Part shown: positions 10,109-19,059 of the stretch, piece by piece | Position numbering within the stretch: position 1 is the stretch's first letter | Layout: each line of letters opens with the position of its first letter | DNA from: Agathobaculum sp. NTUH-O15-33 | GTDB lineage: Bacteria; Bacillota; Clostridia; Oscillospirales; Butyricicoccaceae | Assembly: GCF_033193315.1 (NCBI RefSeq) | Contig: NZ_CP136187.1 | Coordinates: forward strand, 1,984,001 to 2,048,000 | DNA: 64,000 nt | Direction of reading: 5' to 3' | Position numbers and translations under genes: made by a program | Notes under the pieces: generated by a model | What the model was told of the DNA's origin: nothing | Databases searched by the model: none | The model's input: only the letters and a program-made list of their open reading frames with translations

Positions 10109-10369
10109 GTGAATCATTTTGTAATTTATCTGGTTTCGTCCATCATCCGGTGTTTTGAGTTTATGTTCTTCGCGCGTGCGATCATGTCTTGGTTCTCTCA
10201 GGGCAGTAAGATTCAGGAGTTTCTTTATCTCATCACAGAGCCGGTCATTATGCCGTTTCGCGCCTTGTTCGATCGCTTACAGATCCTGCGCGGCTTTCCG
10301 CTGGACATACCGTTTTTTGCAGCGTTTTTAATGCTGGAGTTACTACAGGTTTTACTTTACAGCCTGTAG
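10109..10369 (+). CDS. YggT/YlmG-family membrane protein
   Basis: An 86-residue protein with two hydrophobic segments (about residues 4-26 and 62-85) flanking a conserved loop (YLITEPVIMPFRALFDR). This is the single YggT repeat. Members are found beside sepF and divIVA and are thought to act at the membrane in division or osmotic balance. It starts with GTG 10109, and the ribosome site is weak. It ends at 10369, followed by 160 bases before divIVA. ylmH, often found at that point in Bacillota, is absent. Confidence 0.88.
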   Translation: MNHFVIYLVSSIIRCFEFMFFARAIMSWFSQGSKIQEFLYLITEPVIMPFRALFDRLQILRGFPLDIPFFAAFLMLELLQVLLYSL

Positions 10370-10488
10370 GCCTTTTCAGCGGGTATGCCGCAGCAAACTG
10401 ACGAAACCATGGTTTCGGTTCGAGGTGGTCGGGTTCGCCCGGCCATTTTACCGTGTTTAACGGCAATATAGAAAGATAAGCAGAAAAA

Positions 10489-10507
10489 GCGCCGGGTAAA
10501 CCGGCGC
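10489..10507 (+). other. Short GC-rich hairpin in the divIVA leader
   Basis: Seven base pairs (GCGCCGG/CCGGCGC) with a GTAAA loop, just upstream of the GGAGG of divIVA. No T-run follows, so it is not an intrinsic terminator. It could affect mRNA stability or ribosome loading. The rest of the 10370-10529 gap shows nothing I recognise. Confidence 0.35.
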
Positions 10508-10529
10508 GAAAGTACGGAGGAAAAACGAT

Positions 10530-11216
10530 ATGACGGTGCAGGAAATTCAGGAAATCGGTTTTGAAAAGGCGGTCTTCGGCGGCTATGATATGAAGTCGGT
10601 CGATACCTTTTTGGAGCGCGTGGCCGAGGAATTTGCCGCGATGCAGAAGGAAAACGCCGCGCTCAAGGCCAAAATGAAGGTTCTTGTCGATAAGATCGAG
10701 GAATACCGCGGCGTGGAGGACGGCATGCGCCGCGCGCTGATGAGCGCGCAGAGCATTGCGCAGGAAACGGTCGACAAGGCCAAGGCGGAAGCGGAGCAGA
10801 TCCTTGCCGCCGCCAAAAACGAAACGGAAAACAAGGTCAAGACCACGCAGGGCGAAATCGCGCTGGAAGAGCAGAAGCTGAAAACGGCGCGCAAATATAC
10901 GTCGGACTTTATATATCGCGTTTCCGCGGTCTATCAGGCGCAGGCAAAGGCGCTGGCCGATCTGGCGAAGGCGGAAAAGCTTGTTCGCGAGCAAGCGCCC
11001 AAGTCCCCGGCGCAGCAACAGACCCAGCCGCTCGACCAGCAGGTGGGGCAGCAGGTATCCAATATCATCGAGGATGAAACCGCTGAAAAGGGGGATGAGC
11101 CGGTCGCGGAAGCGACCCGCCGGATACCCATGCCGGATAGCGGCAGAACAGAAAAAAACTTTGATTTTGGCGAACTGAAATTTGGGAACGATTACGATCC
11201 CAAGGATGTTAAATAA
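10530..11216 (+). CDS. divIVA: DivIVA-family septum and pole protein
   Basis: A 228-residue coiled-coil protein that senses negatively curved membrane. The N-terminal lipid-binding region has the family pattern (MTVQEIQEIGFEKAVFGGYD, then VDTFLERV). A long charged coiled coil follows to about residue 150, and then a Gln/Pro-rich, poorly conserved tail. The ATG is preceded by CGGAGGAAA. It is the last gene of the sepF-yggT-divIVA set and lies directly before ileS, the canonical order in Gram-positive bacteria. In spore formers DivIVA also positions the chromosome or the septation machinery. Confidence 0.92.
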   Translation: MTVQEIQEIGFEKAVFGGYDMKSVDTFLERVAEEFAAMQKENAALKAKMKVLVDKIEEYRGVEDGMRRALMSAQSIAQETVDKAKAEAEQILAAAKNETENKVKTTQGEIALEEQKLKTARKYTSDFIYRVSAVYQAQAKALADLAKAEKLVREQAPKSPAQQQTQPLDQQVGQQVSNIIEDETAEKGDEPVAEATRRIPMPDSGRTEKNFDFGELKFGNDYDPKDVK

Positions 11217-11251
11217 GGAAAGCCCAAACACGAAAGGACGGACACGACGGT

Positions 11252-14041
11252 ATGTCGCAGGATTACAACCAGACGATCAATCTTCCCAAAACCGATTTTC
11301 CCATGCGCGCAGGTTTGCCAAAGCGCGAGCCTGATTTTCTGGCAGGCTGGGAAAAGGACGATCTTTATCAGACACTGATGCAAAAGAACGAAGGCAAGCC
11401 GCTCTTTGTTCTGCACGACGGCCCTCCGTATGCCAACGGCAATCTGCATATGGGGCATGCGCTCAACAAGATTCTAAAGGATTTCATTGTGCGCTATAAA
11501 AGTATGGCGGGCTTTCAGGCGCCCTATATCCCGGGCTGGGATACGCACGGCCTGCCGATCGAGCGGCAGGCGATCAAGGCCTACGGCATGGATCGGGACA
11601 AGGTGTCGACTGCGGAGTTCCGCTCTAAGTGCGAGGAATTTGCACAGGCGCACGTCGATACGCAGCGCACGCAATTCAAGCGCCTCGGCGTAATCGGCGA
11701 GTGGGATCGCCCGTACCTGACGCTGACGCATGATTACGAGGCCAGCCAGATCGAGATCTTCGGCGAGATGGCGAAAAAGGGCTATATTTACAAGGGCCTA
11801 AAGCCCGTCTACTGGTGCCCGCACGATGAGACCGCGCTGGCCGAGGCTGAAATTGAATATCAGGACGAGCCGTGCTCGTCCATCTATGTAAAGTTCCATG
11901 TGACCGACGATAAGGGCAAGATCAGCCCGATTACCGGCGGTCTGGATCATGTATACTTCGTCATCTGGACGACGACGACTTGGACGTTGCCGGGCAACTT
12001 GGCAATCTCGGTCAATCCCGCGTTTGCGTATGATCTGGTGAAGGTTCCTTCCGGCGATATCTATGTGCTGGCCAAGGAACTGGCCGCCGCGGTCATGAAG
12101 GCGGCGGGGATCGATTCGTATGAGGTCGTCGGCACGCTGATGGGCTCGGATTTAGAGATGATGCGCACCAAGCATCCGGTTATGGATCGCGAAAGTGTCA
12201 TCCTCTGCGGCGACCATGTCACGCTTGACGCCGGTACCGGCTGCGTACACACCGCGCCCGGCTTTGGCGCGGACGACTTTGTCGTCTGTCAAAAGTACGA
12301 CATTCCGATCATCGTCCCGGTCGACGGCAGAGGCATCACAACAAAGGATGCGGGCAAGTATGCCGGTATGTACTACGAAAAGTCCACGCCCGTCATTTTG
12401 GAGGATCTCAAGGCTTGTCATGCGCTGCTGGCGATTGAAAACATCGTGCACAGCTATCCGCACTGCTGGCGCTGCAAGAACCCGATCATTTTCCGCGCGA
12501 CCGAACAGTGGTTCTGCTCGATCGACGCGCTCAAGGACGATGCGGTGAAGGCCTGCGCCGGTATCAAATGGATCCCTGCTTGGGGCGAGGAGCGCATGAC
12601 CTCGATGATCCGCGAACGTTCGGATTGGTGCATTTCGCGCCAGCGCGTCTGGGGCGTACCGATTCCGATCTTTACCTGCAAAAAATGCGGTAAGCCGCTC
12701 GTAAGCGAGCAGACGATCCGCTTGGTTGCCGACCTGTTCCGCGAAAAGGGCTCGAACGCTTGGTTTGAACTGGACGCAAGCGAGATTCTGCCCGCCGATG
12801 TCACTTGCGAATGCGGCAGCCACGAGTTTGAAAAAGAAACCGATACCATGGACGTTTGGTTCGATTCCGGCTCGTCTTGGCGCGCGGTGATTGAAAACCG
12901 CGAGGGCCAGCAGACCCCGGTGGATGTTTATCTCGAGGGCAACGACCAATACCGCGGCTGGTTCCAGTCCTCCATGCTCACCTCGATCGCAACACAGGGC
13001 AAGGCGCCCTACAAGACCGTCATCACACACGGCATGATCGTGGATGAAGAACGTCAGAAAATGTCCAAGTCGCTTGGCAACGGCATTGCGCCGGACGATA
13101 TCCTTAACCAGTACGGCGCCGACGTCATGCGCCTTTGGGTCGCTTCCGCCGATTATCGGCAGGATATGCGCATTTCCAAGGACATGCTCAAGCACTTGTC
13201 GCAGAATTATCTGAAAATCCGCAATACGGCGCGTTATATCCTCGGCAATCTCAGCGATTTTGATCCCGCAAAGGATCAGATCGCCTATGCGGATATGCCT
13301 GAACTGGATAAATGGGCGCTGATGAAGTTGAGCGAGCTTACCGCTAAGGTGCGCGCCGGTTATGATGCGTATGAATTCCACACCGTCTTCCACGCGATTC
13401 ATAACTTCTGTGTGGTGGATATGTCGAATTTCTATCTGGATGTGATCAAGGATCGTCTGTACTGCGACGATACGACCGGCTTAAGCCGCCGTTCCGCGCA
13501 GACTGCGATGTACCTGATCCTCAACGCGCTGGTGCGTATGCTCTCGCCGATTCTTTGCTTTACTGCGGATGAGATCTGGCAGGCTATGCCGCACGGCGAG
13601 GGAGACGATACCCGCAATGTCGCCTATAACGATATGCCTTCCGCCTGCGACGCCTATACGTTCGATGAGGCCGGCATGGCAAAGTGGAGCAAGCTTACCG
13701 CTTTCCGCGATGACGTGAACAAGGCGCTTGAGGGCGCGCGAAACGAAAAGGTAATCGGCAAGCCGCTGGAAGCCAGCGTCACGATTTACGCGTCTGAAGA
13801 AGACGCAAAGATGCTTAGCGGCTGCGGTCAGGAGCTGGCCGATCTTTGCATCGTTTCCGAACTCAAAGTCGTTTCCGGCGAGGGCGAGGGGATGGCGAGC
13901 GAATACTTCCCGGGCCTGACGATTGCGGTTCAGCGGGCCGCTGGCGAAAAATGCCTGCGCTGCTGGAAACAATCCCACTCCGTCGGTACGGATGCCAAGC
14001 ATCCGGCGCTGTGCGCGCGCTGCGCACAGGTCGTCGGCTGA
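11252..14041 (+). CDS. ileS: Isoleucine-tRNA ligase
   Basis: Class Ia synthetase charging tRNA-Ile. The 929-residue length is normal. The HIGH-type motif is H66-MGH-H69, the editing (CP1) domain lies in the middle with TTTTWTLPGN, and the KMSKS loop is K603-S607. The C-terminal zinc finger has C901/C904 and C921/C924. The 35-base gap after divIVA leaves no room for a T-box, so unlike alaS in this window it is not controlled in that way locally. A strong terminator follows 16 bases after the stop. Confidence 0.97.
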   Translation: MSQDYNQTINLPKTDFPMRAGLPKREPDFLAGWEKDDLYQTLMQKNEGKPLFVLHDGPPYANGNLHMGHALNKILKDFIVRYKSMAGFQAPYIPGWDTHGLPIERQAIKAYGMDRDKVSTAEFRSKCEEFAQAHVDTQRTQFKRLGVIGEWDRPYLTLTHDYEASQIEIFGEMAKKGYIYKGLKPVYWCPHDETALAEAEIEYQDEPCSSIYVKFHVTDDKGKISPITGGLDHVYFVIWTTTTWTLPGNLAISVNPAFAYDLVKVPSGDIYVLAKELAAAVMKAAGIDSYEVVGTLMGSDLEMMRTKHPVMDRESVILCGDHVTLDAGTGCVHTAPGFGADDFVVCQKYDIPIIVPVDGRGITTKDAGKYAGMYYEKSTPVILEDLKACHALLAIENIVHSYPHCWRCKNPIIFRATEQWFCSIDALKDDAVKACAGIKWIPAWGEERMTSMIRERSDWCISRQRVWGVPIPIFTCKKCGKPLVSEQTIRLVADLFREKGSNAWFELDASEILPADVTCECGSHEFEKETDTMDVWFDSGSSWRAVIENREGQQTPVDVYLEGNDQYRGWFQSSMLTSIATQGKAPYKTVITHGMIVDEERQKMSKSLGNGIAPDDILNQYGADVMRLWVASADYRQDMRISKDMLKHLSQNYLKIRNTARYILGNLSDFDPAKDQIAYADMPELDKWALMKLSELTAKVRAGYDAYEFHTVFHAIHNFCVVDMSNFYLDVIKDRLYCDDTTGLSRRSAQTAMYLILNALVRMLSPILCFTADEIWQAMPHGEGDDTRNVAYNDMPSACDAYTFDEAGMAKWSKLTAFRDDVNKALEGARNEKVIGKPLEASVTIYASEEDAKMLSGCGQELADLCIVSELKVVSGEGEGMASEYFPGLTIAVQRAAGEKCLRCWKQSHSVGTDAKHPALCARCAQVVG

Positions 14042-14056
14042 AATGAAAAGGGGAAG

Positions 14057-14088
14057 GGGGAACAGAAATGTATCTGTTCCCCTTTTTT
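14057..14088 (+). terminator. Intrinsic terminator after ileS
   Basis: A 9-bp stem, GGGGAACAG (14057-14065) with CTGTTCCCC (14074-14082), an 8-base loop, then six T. It separates the divIVA-ileS transcript from lspA. Confidence 0.9.
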
Positions 14089-14107
14089 ACGAAAAGGAGT
14101 TTCATCT

Positions 14108-14599
14108 ATGCCTTTCTTCATCATCGCGGCTGTGCTGATGATCGCCGCCGATCAGGCGGTAAAATACTGGGCGCTGACTGTTTTGCAGCCACAAGGGACG
14201 ATCCCGGTGATCGAAAACGTATTCCATCTGACCTATGTAGAAAATCGCGGCGCGGCGTTCAGCCTGTTTGCGAAGTTTGACTCTCCATGGCTTTTTGTCG
14301 TGCTCGCAACGGTGATCACTATTGTGATCATCTATGTGCTGCACAAAGGCGTCATCCAGAGCAATCTGGGCCGCTGGTCCCTTGTGCTGGTTGCCGCCGG
14401 TGCTCTAGGCAACGCGATAGACCGTGCGGTACGCGGTTTTGTGGTCGATCTTTTTGACTTTCGACTGATCCATTTTCCAGTGTTCAACGTTGCCGATATT
14501 TTTATTTGTTTGGGCGGGCTGCTGTTTGTGATCTACGTGCTGTTCCAGCATAAGGATAAAGAACCCGCCGTGGCTCAGGAGACGGAAGACCATGAATGA
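14108..14599 (+). CDS. lspA: Lipoprotein signal peptidase (signal peptidase II)
   Basis: Integral membrane aspartyl protease that removes signal peptides from prolipoproteins. It is 163 residues with four predicted membrane spans. The catalytic aspartates are D114 (RGFVVDLFD) and D130 (FNVADIFI), each in its conserved block, with GNAIDR just before. The acidic cytoplasmic tail is unremarkable. AAAAGGAG precedes the ATG. Its stop overlaps the start of the pseudouridine synthase by 8 bases, the common lspA-rluD pairing. Confidence 0.95.
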   Translation: MPFFIIAAVLMIAADQAVKYWALTVLQPQGTIPVIENVFHLTYVENRGAAFSLFAKFDSPWLFVVLATVITIVIIYVLHKGVIQSNLGRWSLVLVAAGALGNAIDRAVRGFVVDLFDFRLIHFPVFNVADIFICLGGLLFVIYVLFQHKDKEPAVAQETEDHE

Positions 14600-15512
14600 G
14601 CATATCCTTTCTGCTATGTCGGAGGACGCGGGCAAGCGGATCGATAGTTACCTATCGGAGCAGATCGAAGGATTGACCCGTTCGGCGGCGCAGAACCTAC
14701 TCAGCGACGGTGCGGTCGTCGTGAAGGGGAAAACGCTGAAAAAGAATTACAAGCTGCTTGGCGGCGAACAGATTACCGTTACCATACCCGCGCTCCGCGA
14801 AACTGAGCTGCTTCCTGAAAATATACCGCTTGATATAGTCTATGAAGATGCGGATATCATCGTGGTCAATAAGCCGCGCGGCATGGTCGTTCATCCGGCT
14901 GCTGGAAACTGGTCGGGCACGTTGGTCAATGCGCTGATGTATCACTGCGGCGACAGCTTATCCGGCATTAACGGCGAGCACCGGCCCGGTATCGTGCACC
15001 GGATTGATAAAGATACGAGCGGTCTGCTCGTGGTCGCTAAAAACGATGCGGCTCACCAAGGCCTAGCCGCCCAAATCGCGTCACATAGCGCGTTTCGCGG
15101 CTATGAAGCAATCGTTGTGGGATCGCCGCGACTCGATGAAGGCGTGGTGGATAAGCCGATCGCCCGCCATAAGACCGATCGCAAGAAAATGGCGATCATC
15201 GAAGGCGGCCGCGAAGCGGTGACGCATTATCAGGTCATCAAACGGTATCACGGCTATACGCACCTGTCGTTCCAACTGGAAACCGGCCGCACGCATCAAA
15301 TTCGCGTACACATGGCGTCGCTGGGACATCCGATTATCGGGGACCCGTTGTATGGCCTGAAAAAAGATCGTTTTTCGAGTATCGGGGGACAGTGTCTGCA
15401 TGCCGCGCGTTTGACGCTGCGGCATCCCAAAACAGGGGAACTGATGGAATTTTGCGCCCCGCTGCCCCTATATTTTACAGAAATTCTTGCTAAACTGGAG
15501 CGTATGGAATGA
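14592..15512 (+). CDS. RluA-family 23S rRNA pseudouridine synthase
   Basis: Converts uridine to pseudouridine in rRNA; RluD-like specificity is likely from the S4 domain and the lspA neighbour but not proved. It is 306 residues. The N-terminal S4 RNA-binding domain (about 13-72) contains GKRIDSYLSEQ. The catalytic domain has H136-RIDKDTSG-G144, with D139 as nucleophile. ETGRTHQIRVHMA and GDPLYG follow. It overlaps both neighbours (8 bases with lspA, 4 with the HAD gene), which implies translational coupling in a lspA-synthase-HAD operon. Confidence 0.93.
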   Translation: MNEHILSAMSEDAGKRIDSYLSEQIEGLTRSAAQNLLSDGAVVVKGKTLKKNYKLLGGEQITVTIPALRETELLPENIPLDIVYEDADIIVVNKPRGMVVHPAAGNWSGTLVNALMYHCGDSLSGINGEHRPGIVHRIDKDTSGLLVVAKNDAAHQGLAAQIASHSAFRGYEAIVVGSPRLDEGVVDKPIARHKTDRKKMAIIEGGREAVTHYQVIKRYHGYTHLSFQLETGRTHQIRVHMASLGHPIIGDPLYGLKKDRFSSIGGQCLHAARLTLRHPKTGELMEFCAPLPLYFTEILAKLERME

Positions 15513-16318
15513 AAAAGTTTGAAGGCGTCCTTTTGGCCTGCGACATGGACGGCACGCTGCTGGACAGCGACCGGCGCATTTCGCCCCGCAACGAGCAGGC
15601 ACTCCGTCACTTTACCGAGGAGGGGGGACTGTTCTCTCTGGCGACCGGCCGCGCGCCTAAAGCGATTTTAGCCTATCTGCCGCAGCTGCCGTTTAATGCG
15701 CCGTATAGCCTGCTGAACGGCTCGCTGGTGATGGATGAACAGCATAATGTGCTGCGCTGCGCCGGCATGCCGGCGGACACGAAGGAACTGATCAGCGTAG
15801 CATTGTCAAATTTTTCACAAATTGGTTGTGAAATCTTTGTAGATGACCGGATCCTGATCCGGCAGATGGGTGAAGTCACGGCGGAACACCTACGGATCTT
15901 AAAGCTCGACTACGAATTGGTCGCACAGGATGAGCTTGGCGACACCGCCGACTGGTGTAAGATCAACTTAACCGGAGACCCGGCCGTGATGCGGCAGCTG
16001 AGAGAGCTGCTACAGCCTTACGCGGATCGGTTTTGTATCTCTTCCAGCATGCCGTCGTTCTGTGAGATCACAGCGCTGGGCGTACACAAGGGTACAGCCT
16101 TGCGATCGATCGCAGCGCGCTGTGGTGTGGCTGAACAAAACATCTATGCGGTCGGCGACAGCTATAACGATGAGATGATGCTGCGCACCGCGCATATCGG
16201 ATTTGCACCTCAAAATGCCGAAGCAGATATCGTAAAGGTTGCGGACGTTGTCGTCTGCGATAACAATCGCGGCGCCGTGGCCGATGCTGTGGAATGGCTG
16301 GACAAACAATACACATAA
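15509..16318 (+). CDS. Cof-type HAD-IIB phosphatase
   Basis: A 269-residue cytosolic phosphatase of the haloacid dehalogenase superfamily. Motif I is DMDGTLLDS, with nucleophile D12 and acid D14. Motif II is in the SLATGR segment, and motif IV is GDSYNDEMM. A C2-type cap lies between. Members hydrolyse sugar phosphates, FMN or PLP; the substrate cannot be told from sequence. The ATG overlaps the preceding stop by 4 bases. It is the last gene before a 133-base gap holding a perfect hairpin. Confidence 0.88.
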   Translation: MKKFEGVLLACDMDGTLLDSDRRISPRNEQALRHFTEEGGLFSLATGRAPKAILAYLPQLPFNAPYSLLNGSLVMDEQHNVLRCAGMPADTKELISVALSNFSQIGCEIFVDDRILIRQMGEVTAEHLRILKLDYELVAQDELGDTADWCKINLTGDPAVMRQLRELLQPYADRFCISSSMPSFCEITALGVHKGTALRSIAARCGVAEQNIYAVGDSYNDEMMLRTAHIGFAPQNAEADIVKVADVVVCDNNRGAVADAVEWLDKQYT

Positions 16319-16367
16319 AATAAAATTCAGAGGGCCGTCCTGATTTGGTTGGTAGACCCCTCCCCTC

Positions 16368-16397
16368 AATTATACAAAATCTTTATTTTGTATAATT
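16368..16397. repeat. Perfect 13-bp inverted repeat between the HAD gene and rnmV
   Basis: AATTATACAAAAT (16368-16380) and its exact complement (16385-16397) around a CTTT loop. It is AT-rich, lacks a GC core and has no clean T-run, so it is a poor terminator. The right arm contains TATAAT but no matching -35. It could be an operator or an mRNA-end hairpin. The rest of this gap (16319-16457) holds only the AGGAAG ribosome site of rnmV. Confidence 0.6.
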
Positions 16398-16457
16398 GGA
16401 TATATACTTTTTACCTGCCTTGAACGACTCCCTCCTTGTTTAGGAAGTTCTGTGTTT

Positions 16458-17066
16458 ATGAAAACACGCATCAAAGAAGCAATATTGGTTGAAGGACGCT
16501 ACGATATCAACACCGTTCGTCAAGTCGTTGATACCGTTGTGTTGGAAACCGGCGGTTTTCGTATCTTTAAGGATGACGAAAAGCTAAATCTTCTACGCCG
16601 GATCGCGGAAACGCGCGGGCTGATCATCCTGACGGATTCGGATGGCGCGGGCTTTGTCATTCGAGGTTATTTAAAGGGTGCACTCGCGGCTGGTACGATC
16701 AAGCAGGCCTATGTGCCGGATATCGCCGGTAAGGAACGCCGCAAGCGGCATGGTTCCAAGGAAGGAAAACTTGGTGTGGAAGGCATGCGTCCGGAAACGA
16801 TCTTGGAAGCGCTGCATCGTGCCGGCGCTACCTTTTTAGACGGCGATGGATCGTATGCCGCCCAGCACCCGCCCCTCACCAAAGCCGATCTATATCAAAT
16901 GGGCTTGACCGGGCGACCGGACAGCGCGATCCGCCGCCGCGCTCTGCTGCGCGCGCTGCGCCTGCCCGAGCATATGACCGCGGGCGCCCTACTGGATTTC
17001 GTCAACGCTGTGGGCACGCGCGAAGAAATTGATCGAATTTTAGCGGATTTTTCGGATAGTCATTGA
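16458..17066 (+). CDS. rnmV: Ribonuclease M5
   Basis: Toprim endoribonuclease that matures the ends of 5S rRNA. About 202 residues. The Toprim signatures are ILVEGRYD near the start and LTDSDGAGF in the middle, with the basic GKERRKRHGSKEGK segment and the VEGM motif. A helical C-terminal DUF4093-like domain follows. I chose ATG 16458; a GTG two codons earlier sits too close to the AGGAAG site at 16442-16447. Its stop codon TGA (17064-17066) lies inside the -35 box of the ribU promoter, so the two genes are packed tightly but transcribed separately. Confidence 0.93.
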   Translation: MKTRIKEAILVEGRYDINTVRQVVDTVVLETGGFRIFKDDEKLNLLRRIAETRGLIILTDSDGAGFVIRGYLKGALAAGTIKQAYVPDIAGKERRKRHGSKEGKLGVEGMRPETILEALHRAGATFLDGDGSYAAQHPPLTKADLYQMGLTGRPDSAIRRRALLRALRLPEHMTAGALLDFVNAVGTREEIDRILADFSDSH

Positions 17067-17091
17067 CAAATGTGAGCGACAGCGCTATACT
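17063..17091 (+). promoter_or_regulatory. Sigma-A promoter of the FMN riboswitch and ribU
   Basis: TTGACA at 17063-17068, a 17-base spacer, then TATACT at 17086-17091. The -35 overlaps the rnmV stop codon. Transcription should start just before the riboswitch aptamer. Confidence 0.9.
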
Positions 17092-17111
17092 GATACCGTA
17101 AACTAAATCAG

Positions 17112-17237
17112 TTCTGTTTCAGGGCGGAGTGAAATTCTCCACCGGCAGTGAACGGGGTTTTCCCCGATAGTCTGCGAGCCGCAAGGCATGATGGGTGTGA
17201 ATCCCAACCGACGGTATAGTCCGGATGAAAGAAACAG
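17112..17237 (+). ncRNA. FMN riboswitch (RFN element)
   Basis: FMN-sensing aptamer. All conserved RFN blocks are present in order: CAGGGCGGAGTGAAATTC, ACCGGCAGTGAAC, TCTGCGAGCC, GATGGGTGTGAATCCCAACC, GACGGTATAGTCCGGATG and AAGAAACAGG. The closing stem pairs the CTGTTTC near the start with GAAACAG at the end. It lies between a consensus promoter and an intrinsic terminator (17261-17291) ahead of ribU, which predicts transcription attenuation when FMN is plentiful. Confidence 0.97.
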
Positions 17238-17260
17238 GTGTATTTCGGTACGTCTGCACG

Positions 17261-17291
17261 CCCTTGGACTTTTATGTCCAAGGGTATTTTT
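17261..17291 (+). terminator. Expression-platform terminator of the FMN riboswitch
   Basis: A 9-bp stem, CCCTTGGAC (17261-17269) with GTCCAAGGG (17276-17284), a TTTTAT loop, then TATTTTT. It sits 24 bases after the aptamer and about 45 bases before the ribU start. Confidence 0.92.
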
Positions 17292-17336
17292 GACCCCGTT
17301 GAAAGCAGAACTCCTATAAAAAGGAGATCGACGACT

Positions 17337-17951
17337 ATGACAAAAGCAAGTAAGATCACGTACACCGCGGTATTTGCCGCCATCGCCACCATCCTGATGT
17401 TTTTTGAATTCCCGCTACCGCTCATGCCTCCGTTTCTGAAGGTCGACCTGTCCGGCGCTGTAGTGCTAATCGGCGCGTTTATCTTTGGCATCGGTCCGGC
17501 CATTACCATGATCGGTATTAAGGATCTGATCCATTTAACCATGTCGCAGACCGCCGGTTCCGGTGAGTTGGCAGATTTCCTCATGCTTTCCACGCTGGTT
17601 GTGGTTGCCGTACTGCTCTATCGTACGCATAAAAGCCGCAAGATGGCGGTGCTGGGCTGTGTGCTGGGCGGCGTCGCCATGTCGTTCGTCGGCATGCTGA
17701 CCAATTACCTGCTGATTATCCCCTTCTATTCCACGATGATGCCTCTGGAAGCGATCTTTGGCATGTGTGCGCAGGTCAATCCCTCTATTACCGGTATGGC
17801 GGGTTATTTGCTGTTCGGTATTTTGCCGTTTAACCTGATTAAGGGCGCGATCCTGACTTTGATCACCATGCTGGTCTATAAAAAGCTTAGTGTTTTTATT
17901 AAATCCAAGCAGATCTCGTTCCACCATGCAGGCACCGAGGTCAACCGTTAA
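17337..17951 (+). CDS. ribU: Riboflavin ECF transporter substrate-binding (S) component RibU
   Basis: A 204-residue membrane protein with about six spans that binds riboflavin and couples to the shared EcfAAT energising module (not in the window). It begins MTKASKITYTAVFAAIATIL and has the GVL-/ECF-like small-residue helices and a basic C-terminal end. The identification is strongly supported by the FMN riboswitch upstream. I chose ATG 17337, with AAGGAG at 17321-17326, over a longer frame that runs through the terminator. No ribosome-binding gene of riboflavin synthesis is next to it, so the cell may rely on uptake; this is inference. Confidence 0.94.
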   Translation: MTKASKITYTAVFAAIATILMFFEFPLPLMPPFLKVDLSGAVVLIGAFIFGIGPAITMIGIKDLIHLTMSQTAGSGELADFLMLSTLVVVAVLLYRTHKSRKMAVLGCVLGGVAMSFVGMLTNYLLIIPFYSTMMPLEAIFGMCAQVNPSITGMAGYLLFGILPFNLIKGAILTLITMLVYKKLSVFIKSKQISFHHAGTEVNR

Positions 17952-17960
17952 TTTGATTTA

Positions 17961-18012
17961 AAGCGATAAAAAAAGCGTTCCGAAGCTTTTCGGAACGCTT
18001 TTTTATCGCTTT
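17961..18012. terminator. Bidirectional terminator between ribU and holA
   Basis: A long stem with core AAGCGTTCCGAA/TTCGGAACGCTT, extended by an A/T-rich outer stem so that both strands end in T-runs. It serves ribU (+) and the convergent comEC-holA transcript (-). Confidence 0.93.
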
Positions 18013-19056
18013 TTGTCGTTTTTAAAATTTGCTGCAAGCGTGAGTAACGTCAGTTCTATTTGCTTTTGACGGTCCACGGCGCTGCCCTTGAGCGCGGCGT
18101 CTGTCTCTGCACAGATGGCCGCGGCGCGGCGCAGCCAGCTCAGCGGCACTCGCCGCGCGGACGTTTGAATGCGGCGCGCATAGTAGGGGGATTTTGTGCC
18201 AAGAAGTTCAAGGAGCATCCGCTCCCCTCCCCTTGCCTCGTCGCAAAGCTTCGCCCCGTAAAGGCGCTGGATATGACGCAGAATGACCGTAAAGATCATG
18301 ACCTCGTTATTTTTCTGCGCGATCAGATCGCCGGTAAGGGCAACGGCGCGGTCGAACCTTCCCTCGGTGATCGCGTCGGTCAGGTCAAATACGACAGCCT
18401 CAAGCACGCGGGAACAAACGGAATCGATGTTATATTTTAAAATCTCGCCGGTCGTGGCATGCGCTGCTGCTTTTTCGATTTCGCCGGAAAGATTGGTCAT
18501 GGAATTGCCGCACAGGAAAATCATGTAGGAGCAATTTTCCGGCGAAATCGCCCGATCAAGCGCGCGGCACCGGCGCTCGATCCACGCGCAGAGCTCTCGT
18601 TCCTCCAAGTGGTCGAACTGAGCGAAGCAGGCCTTTTTTTCAAGCGCTTTATATAGCTTGGTGCGCTTATCCGGCTTGCCGTCCATGACATCGTAATAAA
18701 AGACAAGGCATAAATAGTCGGGCAGATCGGAAAGAAGACCGGGCAGCAGATCGGCAAAACCGCCGGGCGGCTTCCAAAGATCGAAATCGGTGACGACGAC
18801 CAGCTTTTTTTCCGCCATGGCCGGGTAGCTGTCTATTGCTTCGGTCAGTAGCTCCGGCGTAAGGGATTTGCCTTCAAACTCTGTCAAATTGAACTCCGCA
18901 AAGGTCGGATCAACGACCACTCGCTTCCAGCTCACTTAGATAGTGTTCCTTCATATAGGTCTCTTCGCCGGAAATAAGGTAGAGCGAACCGACGCTCCCC
19001 TCCCGCAGGTCGCGGATCAGCTGCGCCTTCCCTTCGGACGCGTTTTTTGCCGCCAA
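18003..19056 (-). CDS. holA: DNA polymerase III delta subunit HolA, with one-base frameshift
   Basis: Clamp-loader subunit that opens the beta clamp. The main frame covers residues from about VVVDPTFAEFNLTEF to the C-terminus (18003-18935). The missing N-terminus, with the family motif LYLISGEETYMKEHYL, is in the neighbouring frame and starts at TTG 19056. That start has AGGAGG at 19070-19065. The frames join near 18921-18930 if one base of the GGAA run is removed; total length 1054 is a multiple of three plus one. Other visible features are a P-loop-less AAA fold and the CLVFYYD region. holA is essential, so a sequence error or a very recent mutation is likelier than true loss. The start lies 3 bases after the comEC stop. 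Confidence 0.85.
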
Positions 19057-19059
19057 GGA

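Noticed and set aside
10248..11231. A 327-codon open frame on the - strand
   Set aside because: It is antisense to divIVA and the end of yggT, with no ribosome site; the composition is that of a shadow frame in GC-rich DNA.
12152..13402. A 416-codon open frame on the - strand
   Set aside because: It lies wholly inside ileS, whose motifs are intact; low-complexity His/Arg-rich shadow.
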